This document shows, one piece after another, positions 8,201 through 15,213 of a DNA stretch of 34,137 nt. The notes under the pieces are model-generated. The model did not search any database, was not told the DNA's origin, and saw nothing but the letters and a program-made list of their open reading frames with translations. The translations under genes were made by a program, and so were the position numbers. The first letter of the stretch is position 1, and each line of letters begins with the position of its first letter. The stretch is taken from contig SFIL01000018.1 in NCBI GenBank assembly GCA_004556205.1, positions 1 through 34,137 of the forward strand, read 5' to 3'. The stretch is from Clostridiales bacterium (GTDB taxonomy: Bacteria; Bacillota; Clostridia; Oscillospirales; Oscillospiraceae).

Positions 8201-8569
8201 GTCATAGCCGATCTCCTTCATGCTGAGCGCCATCGGGTTGGGCAGGTCGGTCAGACCCTGCTTTTGCAGCGAGAGCTGATAGCTGGAGACGGGCGTGCCC
8301 TGATAGGTGTCGCCGTTGTCGAGCAGAATGACATTCTCCTTCTCGGCGCGGATGCCTGCGACCGCAGTTGCGACATTGAGCATACTGTTTGTTGTCTTGA
8401 CATCGTTCAGTACATTGGTGTCCCAGCAGCGCCCGTGCATATCCGTGGTGGACAGGACGGTGAACTCCCCGACCTCTGCCGCAGAAGCGGTGAGCGATAG
8501 AGGAGTGATGCCGACCAGCAGGGCGAGCATACAGATGAGTGCGAGGCTGCGTTTCAGAAAGTGTTTCAT
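5285..8569 (-). CDS. Secreted 5'-nucleotidase family metallophosphatase with Cys-rich repeats and SLH domains
   Basis: A 1094-residue extracellular enzyme. Residues 1-31 form a Sec signal peptide ending in TASAA. A metallophosphoesterase domain follows with the metal motifs DMH (43-45), DNGD (84-87), GNHE (128-131) and GHDH, then a 5'-nucleotidase C-terminal domain with the usual NYTV and MAVNNYHLG type segments. This is the UshA/CpdB/YfkN group, which removes phosphate from nucleotides outside the cell. Residues about 781-913 carry three repeats of a TCTE/CxxC/GHK pattern common in Firmicute surface proteins. Three SLH repeats (about 914-1094) should anchor it to the cell wall. The start has AGGAGG at optimal distance. 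The exact substrate (AMP, cyclic nucleotides, NAD) cannot be told from sequence. It is monocistronic between its own promoter and terminator. Confidence 0.93.
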   Translation of the reverse strand: MKHFLKRSLALICMLALLVGITPLSLTASAAEVGEFTVLSTTDMHGRCWDTNVLNDVKTTNSMLNVATAVAGIRAEKENVILLDNGDTYQGTPVSSYQLSLQKQGLTDLPNPMALSMKEIGYDAATVGNHEFNYAWNLMNDVRAYLADGTQGNVVTSLCANLYYDGTDGVHTKGENVFTPYMFKTFTVGGKDYKIAIIGFENTDCPRWDVPDNYPGIVFTHPDNTTGSIAWEAEKYIAKVKAEGADFIIVAYHSGLGDGAAPEDIEFGKNSENQVLSMIKNTEGIGMVVAGHDHSSGYSGKKYEDKAGNEVIVVNGGGNNLTSTTFAINDDGTITLKAHEDLALKNYAADAKLKEKIQPYVTLASDYVNQVFGTIKEGDWSTSTKFYLEQTDTIDLINRAQISRGSVYMAAKYDTEEKVAALYEKTGLDHLTVDCSSTSVVVSGNYTVQPGKMSMKDIYRLYKYDNTLYLIPMTGAQIKEALEFNAATHFTVNTSSGTPVFSTMGENFTNPVFYGLDFEYDMSKEAYSRITNLKFADGREVDPAKTYIMAVNNYHLGNTSGPFADYTTTDAVWSQTDDLGGGVVQDLIAEFVADETAKNGGVSPAPSHWKLVYTGEITTGEATGKYIGDLVSDPTKLKDGDTVMIHYPAGNSLVSNVASGTKLAPAADLTTGKDQIGTNNASTLFTVKKDGEYFLFVDADGKYMTSGATGNALSMTDEKSEYSLWSFEATEGGFHIRSVNAAYNGNKNQALEYYGGFTTYGLKTGDSAYIYNLYSLPTTSCAHEHTEVSGKVDATCTEDGYTGDTYCTDCGEKLAEGKTVPALGHKLTATAEKAATCTEKGNLAYWYCSVCEKYFSDKEGKTEITLADTVLEALGHKWSEWFVGIAPTCCEEGLALRLCDRCGLIEQKLLDKADECLFDSYDDLDPTQWYHCEVEFAIANELMFGVGTRKFDPEGNLTRAMLVTVLYRFEGSPSVEGLENPFKDVPAGEWYTDAVIWAASNGIVNGTDIGVFSPEENITREQVATIFHRYNEAPEGTGNLSAFPDADKVDGYAVEAMKWAVGEGIINGSDGLLDPLGNATRAQIAAIFYRYIMG

Positions 8570-8610
8570 GATGTCCTCCTAAAAAATAGAATTGGGATGC
8601 CTCTGCCCTA

Positions 8611-8639
8611 ATTCTACCCCTTTTCCCTGTGCGGTGCAA
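8611..8639 (-). promoter_or_regulatory. Promoter of the 5'-nucleotidase gene
   Basis: On the minus strand TTGCAC (8634-8639) and TAGAAT (8611-8616) are 17 nt apart. The leader can fold through AGAATT/AATTCT (8589-8594 and 8610-8615). Confidence 0.7.
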
Positions 8640-8779
8640 GGAGGAAAGGCAACGGCGCAGAAAAATCGGCAAAGTGTACAAGAAAAGGGAGGATTCTTGA
8701 AAGATTAGGCGCTCTCTTTTAATCATTCTGATATTTTGTTCTTTTTTCAAAAGAAGGATACCAAACTTGACGGTATCTA

Positions 8780-8788
8780 TGATATAAT
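8780..8788 (+). promoter_or_regulatory. Extended -10 promoter of the uridine kinase-like gene
   Basis: TGATATAAT (8780-8788) is a consensus extended -10 about 37 nt before the gene. A TTGACG at 8767-8772 is only 10 nt upstream and is therefore not its -35. It could work with a weaker TAAAAT at 8792-8797 (19-nt spacer). Confidence 0.6.
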
Positions 8789-8825
8789 AATTAAAATATA
8801 CAACAGCTAAGGGAGTAACTCAACT

Positions 8826-9743
8826 ATGACAACCGACCAATTATCCGCGCTTTTGACGGCTGACCCTGCGGCGGTGATCGAGAGCGACCGGCGGCATTAT
8901 TTCAAGCAGATCCATCAGGCGGCGGCACTTGTTGCGGCAAATGCGGACAAGCGTCCCGTGATCTTATTGGCGGGACCCTCCGGCTCGGGCAAGACGACGA
9001 CCGCGCTCCTGATCGAGCGCGAGCTGGACAGAATCGGTATGGAGACGCATACGCTGCAGATGGACGACTATTTTTCGCCCCTGACGCAGGAGGAACTGGC
9101 GCTCCTGAAGGAAAACAAACTCGACTTGGAGAAGCCGACGAGGGTAGACATCCCGTTCTTTCAGCAGCAGCTCGGACAGATCCTTGCGGGCGAGGAGGTG
9201 GAGCTTCCGCGCTATGATTTCAAGACGAGCAAGCGCGTCTTTGAAGGGAAAACGCTGCGCCGCAGACAGGGCGAGCTGGTCATTATGGAGGGCATCCACG
9301 CGCTCAACCCCGAGGTAACGGGCTACGCCGATCAGACCACGCGCGTCTATGTCTCCGTCCGCACCCGCATCACCGCGCACGACGGGACGGTACTGCATCC
9401 GTCCAAGATCCGCCTTGCCCGCCGCCTCCTGCGCGACCGCACGGGCAGAGGACGCGCCTTGACCGAGACGATCGGAATGCGGGAGCGCGTCGATCACGGC
9501 GAGCAGAAGTATATCATGCCCTTCAAGCAGCTTGCGCATTGCAGCGTGGACTCGTTCTATTCCGCTGAGATGGGTGTTTACCGTCCGTATCTGCTGCGCG
9601 ATCTTGAGACGCTGCTGCCGCAGCATCCCGATCTTTCTGACATGGTGGAGATTCTGCGTGAGCTGCCCGATGTGGACAGCGCGCTGATTCCGCGAGATTC
9701 GCTTCTGCGCGAGTTCATCGGCGGCAGCGAGCTGGCATATTGA
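8826..9743 (+). CDS. Uridine kinase-like / phosphoribulokinase-family P-loop kinase
   Basis: A 305-residue P-loop kinase with Walker A GPSGSGKTT at 50-58, MDDYF at 81-85 and the RYDFKTSKR substrate segment, all typical of the uridine kinase/phosphoribulokinase superfamily. At 305 residues it is longer than classical Udk (about 210). It resembles the kinase half of the larger clostridial nucleoside kinases in which a TGS-like domain precedes the kinase; here only about 40 residues precede the P-loop. It probably phosphorylates uridine or another nucleoside, but the substrate is not certain. GGGAG precedes the ATG. glpK follows after 48 nt containing part of a family A repeat; functional linkage is not obvious. 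Confidence 0.8.
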   Translation: MTTDQLSALLTADPAAVIESDRRHYFKQIHQAAALVAANADKRPVILLAGPSGSGKTTTALLIERELDRIGMETHTLQMDDYFSPLTQEELALLKENKLDLEKPTRVDIPFFQQQLGQILAGEEVELPRYDFKTSKRVFEGKTLRRRQGELVIMEGIHALNPEVTGYADQTTRVYVSVRTRITAHDGTVLHPSKIRLARRLLRDRTGRGRALTETIGMRERVDHGEQKYIMPFKQLAHCSVDSFYSAEMGVYRPYLLRDLETLLPQHPDLSDMVEILRELPDVDSALIPRDSLLREFIGGSELAY

Positions 9744-9791
9744 TTGTCGGAGCGGCAATCAGCCGCCCGAATGCTGTAGAGAGGTACATAT

Positions 9792-11282
9792 ATGAAAAAA
9801 TATATCGTCGCGCTTGATCAGGGGACGACCTCGAGCCGTGCCATAGTCTTTGACCGTGCACAGAACATCGTCGCTGTCGCCCAGAAAGAATTCCCGCAAA
9901 TTTACCCGCAGTCGGGCTGGGTTGAGCACGATCCGATGGAGCTGTATTCGGGACAGTACGGCGTGATGATGGAGGCGATCATGCGCGGCGGTATTGACCC
10001 CGCCGAGATTGCTGCCATCGGTATCACCAACCAAAGAGAGACAACGGTCGTGTGGGATAAGACAACGGGAAAACCCGTTTATAATGCGATCGTCTGGCAG
10101 TGCCGCAGAACGGCGGAGATCTGCGACCGTCTGCGTGCGGAGGGCTGGGAGCAGTATATTAAGGACACCACGGGACTTGTCCTCGACGCGTATTTTTCCG
10201 CGACGAAGATCAAGTGGATTCTGGACCATGTGGAGGGCGCGCGGGAAAAGGCAAAACACGGTGAGCTGCTGTTCGGCACGGTCGATACATGGCTCCTGTG
10301 GAAGCTGACCGGCGGCAGAGTTCACGCAACGGACTATACCAACGCCTCGCGCACGATGCTCTACGATATACACAAGCTCTGCTGGGACGAAAAGCTTGCC
10401 GCTGTGCTTGATATTCCGATGCAGATGCTTCCCGAGGTGCGCGACAGCAGCGGGATATTGGGCTGCTGCAACGTGCAGGGCTGTGAAATCCCCATCGCGG
10501 GCATCGCGGGCGACCAGCAGGCGGCGCTGTTCGGGCAATGCTGCTTCTCGCGCGGCGACGCCAAAAACACCTACGGGACGGGCTGCTTCCTCCTGATGAA
10601 CACGGGTGAGGAGGCGTGCGTCAGCCGTCACGGCTTGGTCACCACCATTGCCGCAGGCTTAAACGGAAAAATTACCTACGCGCTTGAAGGCAGTGTCTTT
10701 GTCGGCGGTGCGGTCATCCAGTGGCTGCGCGACGAGATGCGCTTTTTAAGCGATTCGCGTGACGCGGAGTACTATGCGAAGAAAGTCGATTCCACGGGCG
10801 GCGTGTATTTTGTTCCCGCGTTTACGGGTCTGGGCGCGCCGTATTGGGATATGTATGCGCGCGGCGCCATCGTCGGCATCACGCGCGGCACGAAGCCTGA
10901 GCATATCATCCGTGCCGCGCAGGAATCCATCGCCTATCAGAGCATGGACTTGGTTGAGGCGATGGAGAAGGACACGGGCGTACCGCTGCGGGCGCTGAAG
11001 GTAGACGGCGGCGCGAGCCGCGACGAATTCCTGATGCAGTTTCAGGCAGACATCCTCGGGAAGAAGGTTTTGCGGCCCGTTGTGCGTGAGACGACGGCGC
11101 TCGGCGCGGCGTATTTGGCGGGCTTGGCGGTCGGCTTTTGGCGCGATACGGACGAGATATGCAGCCTTTGGCGGTGCGACGTGGAGTTTGCGCCGCAGAT
11201 GGACGAGCAGACCCGCGAATGCGGCAAGCAGGGCTGGGCAAAAGCGGTCGGCAGAAGCCGTGACTGGGCGCCGCATCCGTAA
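9792..11282 (+). CDS. glpK: Glycerol kinase
   Basis: A 496-residue FGGY-family kinase that makes glycerol 3-phosphate from glycerol and ATP, feeding lipid synthesis and glycolysis. DQGTTSSR (9-16), NQRETT (80-85), GDQQAA with the catalytic Asp241 (240-245), the YGTGCF phosphate loop (261-266) and KVDGGAS near the C-terminus are all intact, and length is normal. In many Firmicute GlpK proteins a histidine in the loop before the PIAG segment is phosphorylated by HPr. Here that loop (about 222-232, GILGCCNVQGC) has no histidine, so PTS activation by that route looks absent. No glpF or glpD is in the window. Confidence 0.97.
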   Translation: MKKYIVALDQGTTSSRAIVFDRAQNIVAVAQKEFPQIYPQSGWVEHDPMELYSGQYGVMMEAIMRGGIDPAEIAAIGITNQRETTVVWDKTTGKPVYNAIVWQCRRTAEICDRLRAEGWEQYIKDTTGLVLDAYFSATKIKWILDHVEGAREKAKHGELLFGTVDTWLLWKLTGGRVHATDYTNASRTMLYDIHKLCWDEKLAAVLDIPMQMLPEVRDSSGILGCCNVQGCEIPIAGIAGDQQAALFGQCCFSRGDAKNTYGTGCFLLMNTGEEACVSRHGLVTTIAAGLNGKITYALEGSVFVGGAVIQWLRDEMRFLSDSRDAEYYAKKVDSTGGVYFVPAFTGLGAPYWDMYARGAIVGITRGTKPEHIIRAAQESIAYQSMDLVEAMEKDTGVPLRALKVDGGASRDEFLMQFQADILGKKVLRPVVRETTALGAAYLAGLAVGFWRDTDEICSLWRCDVEFAPQMDEQTRECGKQGWAKAVGRSRDWAPHP

Positions 11283-11286
11283 AGCA

Positions 11287-11319
11287 AGGGAAGCTCTTGC
11301 AGATTTATTCAGAGGCTCC
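11287..11319. repeat. Family B repeat after glpK
   Basis: The sequence AGGGAAGCTCTTGCAGATTT continues into ATTCAGAGGCTCC. It is the longest copy of the repeat also found at 2191-2222 and 18851-18876. It begins 5 nt after the glpK stop. The ends AGCTCT and AGAGGCT can pair imperfectly. Confidence 0.6.
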
Positions 11320-11403
11320 ACAGAAAGGTGCTTACAGGGCTGGGCGGGGTCGTCCGTTCCTACGGCGGCTCGGTGCGGAGTGCTCAAGATCGGCTGATTT
11401 TCT

Positions 11404-11423
11404 CGGTTGAGTTTTCTCAACCG
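11404..11423. terminator. Hairpin between glpK and the XRE/LiaF-like gene
   Basis: An 8-bp stem CGGTTGAG/CTCAACCG with a TTTT loop is followed 14 nt later by CTTTTTTG. It may terminate glpK transcription; the gap to the T-run makes this moderate. Confidence 0.45.
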
Positions 11424-11463
11424 GCGGTTGAATCGGCTTTTTTGCACTTTAACCTTCAGATGA

Positions 11464-11492
11464 TTGCTTTTTTCGCTTTGTTGTGGCATGAT
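11464..11492 (+). promoter_or_regulatory. Promoter of the XRE/LiaF-like gene
   Basis: TTGCTT (11464-11469) and CATGAT (11487-11492) are 17 nt apart, with TGG before the -10 giving an extended -10. It lies just before the AAAGGAGG site of the gene. Confidence 0.5.
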
Positions 11493-11518
11493 GAAAGCAC
11501 AAAAAGGAGGCAACAATT

Positions 11519-12547
11519 ATGAACAACAAAACAATCGGCGACCGCATCAAATTTCACCGCAAACGCCTTGGCATGACGCAGGAGCAGCTTGCAGAGCGCA
11601 TGGGCGTGAGCGCGCAGGCGGTCAGCAAATGGGAGAACAATCTGTCCTGTCCGGACATCTCCGTGCTGCCGGAGCTTGCCGCGATTTTCGGCATTTCAGT
11701 CGATGAACTGCTCGGCAAGAACCCGCCCGTCGGCGAAACGGTGCATGAGGCGGAGGTCGTCGAAGATGTGGAGAAAGGCAAACGCGCTTCGTCCGTATCA
11801 TGGGAGTGGGAGAGCGGCGGCATGAGCGTGAAGCTCGGCAGCGTCTTTTTCGCCCTTTATATTCTCGTCGTTGGCGGCTTGCTGCTGATGAATCACCTCT
11901 GCGCTTTTGATGTTTCTTGGTGGACAGTGCTGTGGACGAGCGCGCTGATCTTTATCGGTATTTCAAGTCAGCGCGGACATTTCTCTCTGTTCGGGTTGGT
12001 GATGTCGCTTGCGGGTCTGTATTTCCTGCTTTCGGCATACGGTGTGATCAAGGTGGAGCTTGGCTGGGGCGTCGTATTCCCGATCGTGCTTCTGCTTTGG
12101 GGCGCAAGTCTTCTCCTTGACATCCTGTTCGGCAAGCACCGCAGACATCACGGCAAGAGCAAGACCACCGTACACAATAACAAAAAGCTGCATCACGAGT
12201 ATAGCTGCGACGACGGCTATCTGCACTGCGAAATGAGCTTCGGCGAGTATCGCGCCGCTGTGGTCACGCCGATGCTCAAGGGCGGCAGTATTGACAGCAG
12301 CTTCGGCGACTTTACCGTGGATTTCTCCGCCTGTGAATCGCTTGCGCCGAATTGCCGCATTGATGTGGACAACAGCTTCGGCGAGTTGATTCTCCTCGTG
12401 CCGGATAAGTTCCGCGCGGAGGTGAACAAGGACGGCGGCATTGCCGCAAACATCGAGATCAAGGGCACGCCTGCCGCACAGACGCAGGGCGTGCTGTTCC
12501 TCGAAATTGACAACAGCTTCGGCAATGTCGTGCTGCGGTATGTCTGA
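11519..12547 (+). CDS. XRE-family regulator fused to membrane segments and a LiaF-like C-terminal domain
   Basis: A 342-residue protein with a Cro/C1-type helix-turn-helix at about 5-62 (MTQEQLAERMGVSAQAVSKW). An acidic linker follows, then four hydrophobic segments at about 105-125, 135-150, 155-178 and 184-204, a basic stretch (KHRRHHGKSK), and a beta-rich C-terminal domain. That domain contains four SFG motifs (SFGEY, SFGDF, SFGEL, SFGNV near 240, 261, 286 and 333). The membrane part plus C-terminal domain resembles LiaF-type cell-wall-stress proteins. A DNA-binding head on a membrane/envelope sensor suggests a one-component envelope-stress regulator, which is inference. AAAGGAGG precedes the start. 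No LiaRS genes are nearby. Confidence 0.85.
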   Translation: MNNKTIGDRIKFHRKRLGMTQEQLAERMGVSAQAVSKWENNLSCPDISVLPELAAIFGISVDELLGKNPPVGETVHEAEVVEDVEKGKRASSVSWEWESGGMSVKLGSVFFALYILVVGGLLLMNHLCAFDVSWWTVLWTSALIFIGISSQRGHFSLFGLVMSLAGLYFLLSAYGVIKVELGWGVVFPIVLLLWGASLLLDILFGKHRRHHGKSKTTVHNNKKLHHEYSCDDGYLHCEMSFGEYRAAVVTPMLKGGSIDSSFGDFTVDFSACESLAPNCRIDVDNSFGELILLVPDKFRAEVNKDGGIAANIEIKGTPAAQTQGVLFLEIDNSFGNVVLRYV

Positions 12548-12853
12548 CTGTGCTGCGTGAAGCGTTCGCAGGGCAGGAACATGTCCCTGCCGTTCCGCAA
12601 AGTGGCAAATGATGCGGGTGAGTGAGCTTGTACGCAGTCGGTGATTCCTGCACGAGATTGCCACGCCTCGTTCCTCGGCTCGCAATGACACGGGAGAACT
12701 GCCCTGCTTGTCATTGCGAGGGCGCTTGCGCCCGTGGCAATCTCCGGCTGAAGGTTTGTACGCAGCTGATGGTATCTGCACCGGCTTATGACATGTTACC
12801 GGCTTATAAGAGGAAAAATACACCCTCTGCACTTGGGGCAGAGGGTGTATTTT
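12548..12853. repeat. Repeat-filled gap with nested inverted repeats
   Basis: No gene is supportable in this 306-base gap. A palindrome GGCAGG...CCTGCC with central ACATGT lies at about 12568-12589. A nested pair follows: GAGATTGCCACG/CGTGGCAATCTC at 12654-12665 and 12733-12744, and CTCGCAATGACA/TGTCATTGCGAG at 12679-12690 and 12709-12720. It can fold into a long cruciform or RNA hairpin of about 90 nt. The lead-in TACGCAGTCGGTGATTCCTG, also seen before family A palindromes, occurs at about 12631, and a variant at 12760. This looks like a REP/MITE-type element. Confidence 0.7.
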
Positions 12854-12854
12854 T
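12814..12854. terminator. Terminator of holB-ricT
   Basis: A perfect 17-bp stem (12814-12830 with 12838-12854) with a 7-nt loop begins at the ricT stop codon. A-rich and T-rich stem ends on both sides mean it could terminate transcription in both directions. Confidence 0.85.
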
Positions 12855-14137
12855 TAGGTTTCCGGCTTATTGCCGCCGCCGCTCTTGCGGCGCTTGCGGT
12901 AATAGCGGTGATGATTGTTGCTTTTCGGTTTCTGTGTACCTGCCGCTTCCGCTTCGCTCTCAGCGGGCTTCGGAGCGGTTTTTTCTGCCTTGGGAGTGGG
13001 CTTTTCCGACTTTTGCGCGGGTTTTTCCGCTTTCTGTGTCGGCTTTTCGGCAGATTCCGTTTTTTCGGCGGGCTTGCGGTTTCTTCCGCCTCTGCGACGG
13101 CGCTTGCTTTTCTGTTCTCCTTGCATCTCCTCCTCGGAGGTCGTCTGCGGGGCAAGCGTCGAAGTGTCCTTACGCAGGACGACCGGCTCAAGATAGGTGG
13201 AGAAGCCGGTGTCCTCCGGCTTCTTGTGCGGCTTGCCGCCGGAGATCGGCGCGAGATCCTCGGGGATCGGCTCGTCATTTTTCTTGGCCTTGCCGTTGCG
13301 CAGGACGCAGATGTCGCAGTTATGGTGACAAACCACCGTGTCCGGCTGCTTCTCTAAGCGCACGCGGACGCTCTGCTTGAGCAGACTGACCTCGGTGACC
13401 GTGCCGCGCCCGTCGGGGGTATCGACAAAGGATTCGGGCTTCGGACTGGTGCGGAGCAAATCCTCATATGCTTCCTGCTCATAGTTGAGGCAGCACATCA
13501 GCCGGCCGCAGGTGCCCGAAATCTTTGTGGGATTCAGGCTGAGATTCTGCGTTTTCGCCATCTTGATTGAGACGGGCTGGAAGTCATCCAAAAACTCGCG
13601 GCAGCAGAAGGGCCTGCCGCAGATGCCGAGTCCGCCGACCATCTTTGCCTTGTCGCGCACACCGATTTGGCGCAGCTCAATACGGGTGCGCAGGACGGAG
13701 GCGAGATTCTTTACCAGCTCGCGGAAGTCTACGCGCCCGTCGGCGGTGAAGAAAAAGAGAATCTTACTGCCGTCAAAAGCGTATTCCGTGGAGACAAGCT
13801 GCATATCGAGCTTCAGCTCGGCAATCTTTTGCTGGCAGACCTCGTGGGCATGCTTCTCACGCTGGCGGTTTTCCGCGTCGATGCGCTTATCCTGCTGCGT
13901 GGCAAGACGCAAAACAGGACGCAGCGGCGCGACGACCTCTTTTGACGTGACAGTATGGTTGCCGCGCGTACACTTGCCGAATTCGGGACCGCGCGCGGTG
14001 TCGATGATGACCTCATCGCCTGCTTTGACCGTCAGGCTGACAGGGTCAAAATAATAAATCTTTGTGCCGTTGCGGAACTGAATATCACAGACGGTGACAA
14101 GCTCCTGCTTGGCGGAATTGTTGGGATTATTTTCCAT
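12854..14137 (-). CDS. ricT: PSP1-domain protein RicT (YaaT)
   Basis: A 427-residue protein with the PSP1 domain at about 50-235. In Bacillus, RicT (YaaT) joins RicA and RicF in an Fe-S-containing complex that supports RNase Y-dependent mRNA maturation and thereby sporulation and competence. The signature cysteines are in CGRPFCC (173-179) and CGRLMCC (210-216). A further cluster, CHHNCDIC (270-277), follows. Residues about 340-427 form a long disordered, basic tail with KSKRRRRGGRNRK, repeated AEKPxxKxEKP units and a final basic end, absent from Bacillus RicT (about 275 residues) and reminiscent of RNA-binding tails. It lies directly after holB, the conserved Firmicute order. AAGGAG precedes the start. 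Confidence 0.92.
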   Translation of the reverse strand: MENNPNNSAKQELVTVCDIQFRNGTKIYYFDPVSLTVKAGDEVIIDTARGPEFGKCTRGNHTVTSKEVVAPLRPVLRLATQQDKRIDAENRQREKHAHEVCQQKIAELKLDMQLVSTEYAFDGSKILFFFTADGRVDFRELVKNLASVLRTRIELRQIGVRDKAKMVGGLGICGRPFCCREFLDDFQPVSIKMAKTQNLSLNPTKISGTCGRLMCCLNYEQEAYEDLLRTSPKPESFVDTPDGRGTVTEVSLLKQSVRVRLEKQPDTVVCHHNCDICVLRNGKAKKNDEPIPEDLAPISGGKPHKKPEDTGFSTYLEPVVLRKDTSTLAPQTTSEEEMQGEQKSKRRRRGGRNRKPAEKTESAEKPTQKAEKPAQKSEKPTPKAEKTAPKPAESEAEAAGTQKPKSNNHHRYYRKRRKSGGGNKPET

Positions 14138-14146
14138 AGTAGCTCC

Positions 14147-15109
14147 TTATGAATGTGAGTTGATACGAACGAAGAGCGCTCCGCAGAGGTGCGCCGCGCC
14201 GACGTTGGCATCAAGCAGCGTCAGCGCTTCCTTGACCGCGTCTGCGGCGGCCAACAGCTCGGCGGAAGAGCGCGAAAGCGCAATTGCGGAGGATTCCGGA
14301 CGCAGCGGCGGCTGTCCGTTTTGTGCAGTGAGCGCCGAGACAAGCAGGGCGTGCCATTGCAGAAGAATTGGGCGAAGCTGCTCGCGCTTGAGCTTTTCCA
14401 TCGGTACGAGGACGCGAAGCAGCCCACCGCTGCTCCGCGCGGCGTAGGCAGCGGCGAAGTCTGCGGTCTGCGGCAAAAGCGAGGCATTCTCCTGCGCGAG
14501 CTTCAGCGCCTGCCCCAAATAGCCGCCGGAGCGGAGGGCGGCAGCGCGCAGCGTCTGTATCTCGGCGTCGGGCAGCCGTTTTTGCAGCGCGGAAAGCAGC
14601 ACATCGTCGGGAAGCGGCGAAAGGCGCAGTTCGACGCATCGGCTGCGGATGGTCGGCAGCAGGCGCGACGCGTTATCGCTTAAAAGGAGAAAGACGCCGT
14701 AAGCGGGCGGCTCCTCAATGCATTTTAACAGTGCATTTTGCCCTTGCGGATTCAAGTCCTGTGCACGGGGAAAGATATAAATTTTTTTTGCACCCTCGTT
14801 CGGGCGAATATAGAGATCGGCACACGCGTCGCGCACCAATTTTACGGATACGCCCTTTTTGTCCGGCTCGTCTACCGTGATGATGTCGGGGTGCATTCCG
14901 TCGAGCGCCTTGCGGCACTGCGGGCAGCGGCAGCAGGGCTTTCGCTCCTGCGTGCATTGCATCGCGGCGGAAAGCAGTTTTGCCAGCGTGTGCTTGCCCG
15001 AGCCTTCGGGACCGGAAAGCAAATAGCAATGCGAAAGCTGTCCCTTCGAGAGCGCGGTGGAAAGGCGCTGTTTTAATGCTTCGTTTCCGAGAAGCGTTCC
15101 TAATTCCAT
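14147..15109 (-). CDS. holB: DNA polymerase III delta' subunit
   Basis: A 320-residue clamp-loader subunit. It has a P-loop GPEGSGKHT (33-41), a zinc-binding cluster CCRCPQC with an earlier Cys52, FPRAQDLNPQGQNALLKCIEEPP (about 113-135) and the SRC motif (156-158) that in delta' supplies the trans-acting arginine. The clamp loader opens the sliding clamp at primed sites. The start was set at MELGTLLGNE because GGAGGAG lies 8 nt upstream; an ATG five codons earlier would place the start on that ribosome binding site. It is followed 9 nt later by ricT. The promoter is internal to the gap after the GNAT gene, so holB-ricT is separate from the upstream pair. Confidence 0.93.
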   Translation of the reverse strand: MELGTLLGNEALKQRLSTALSKGQLSHCYLLSGPEGSGKHTLAKLLSAAMQCTQERKPCCRCPQCRKALDGMHPDIITVDEPDKKGVSVKLVRDACADLYIRPNEGAKKIYIFPRAQDLNPQGQNALLKCIEEPPAYGVFLLLSDNASRLLPTIRSRCVELRLSPLPDDVLLSALQKRLPDAEIQTLRAAALRSGGYLGQALKLAQENASLLPQTADFAAAYAARSSGGLLRVLVPMEKLKREQLRPILLQWHALLVSALTAQNGQPPLRPESSAIALSRSSAELLAAADAVKEALTLLDANVGAAHLCGALFVRINSHS

Positions 15110-15142
15110 CCGATTCTCCTCCATGACGGCTTTCAACAATTC

Positions 15143-15151
15143 ATTATAGCA
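15143..15151 (-). promoter_or_regulatory. Extended -10 promoter of holB-ricT
   Basis: TGCTATAAT on the minus strand is a perfect extended -10 about 33 nt before holB. A TTGTAG at 15169-15174 is 20 nt away, which is too far for a normal -35. Confidence 0.65.
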
Positions 15152-15213
15152 TCTTTTCAGCGGTATTTCTACAATTATTTTGAAAAAACCGAAATTTTCC
15201 GAAGAAATCGGAG

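Noticed and set aside
5777..8500. A 907-codon open frame antisense to the 5'-nucleotidase gene
   Set aside because: It is the GC-rich shadow of a real gene with signal peptide, catalytic motifs, SLH repeats, promoter and terminator; its translation has no recognisable domain and is Val/Gly/Asp-biased as antisense frames are.
9744..9791. Promoter or terminator between the uridine kinase-like gene and glpK
   Set aside because: The 48-nt gap contains only a partial family A palindrome and a short ribosome-binding region; no -35/-10 pair or T-run is visible.
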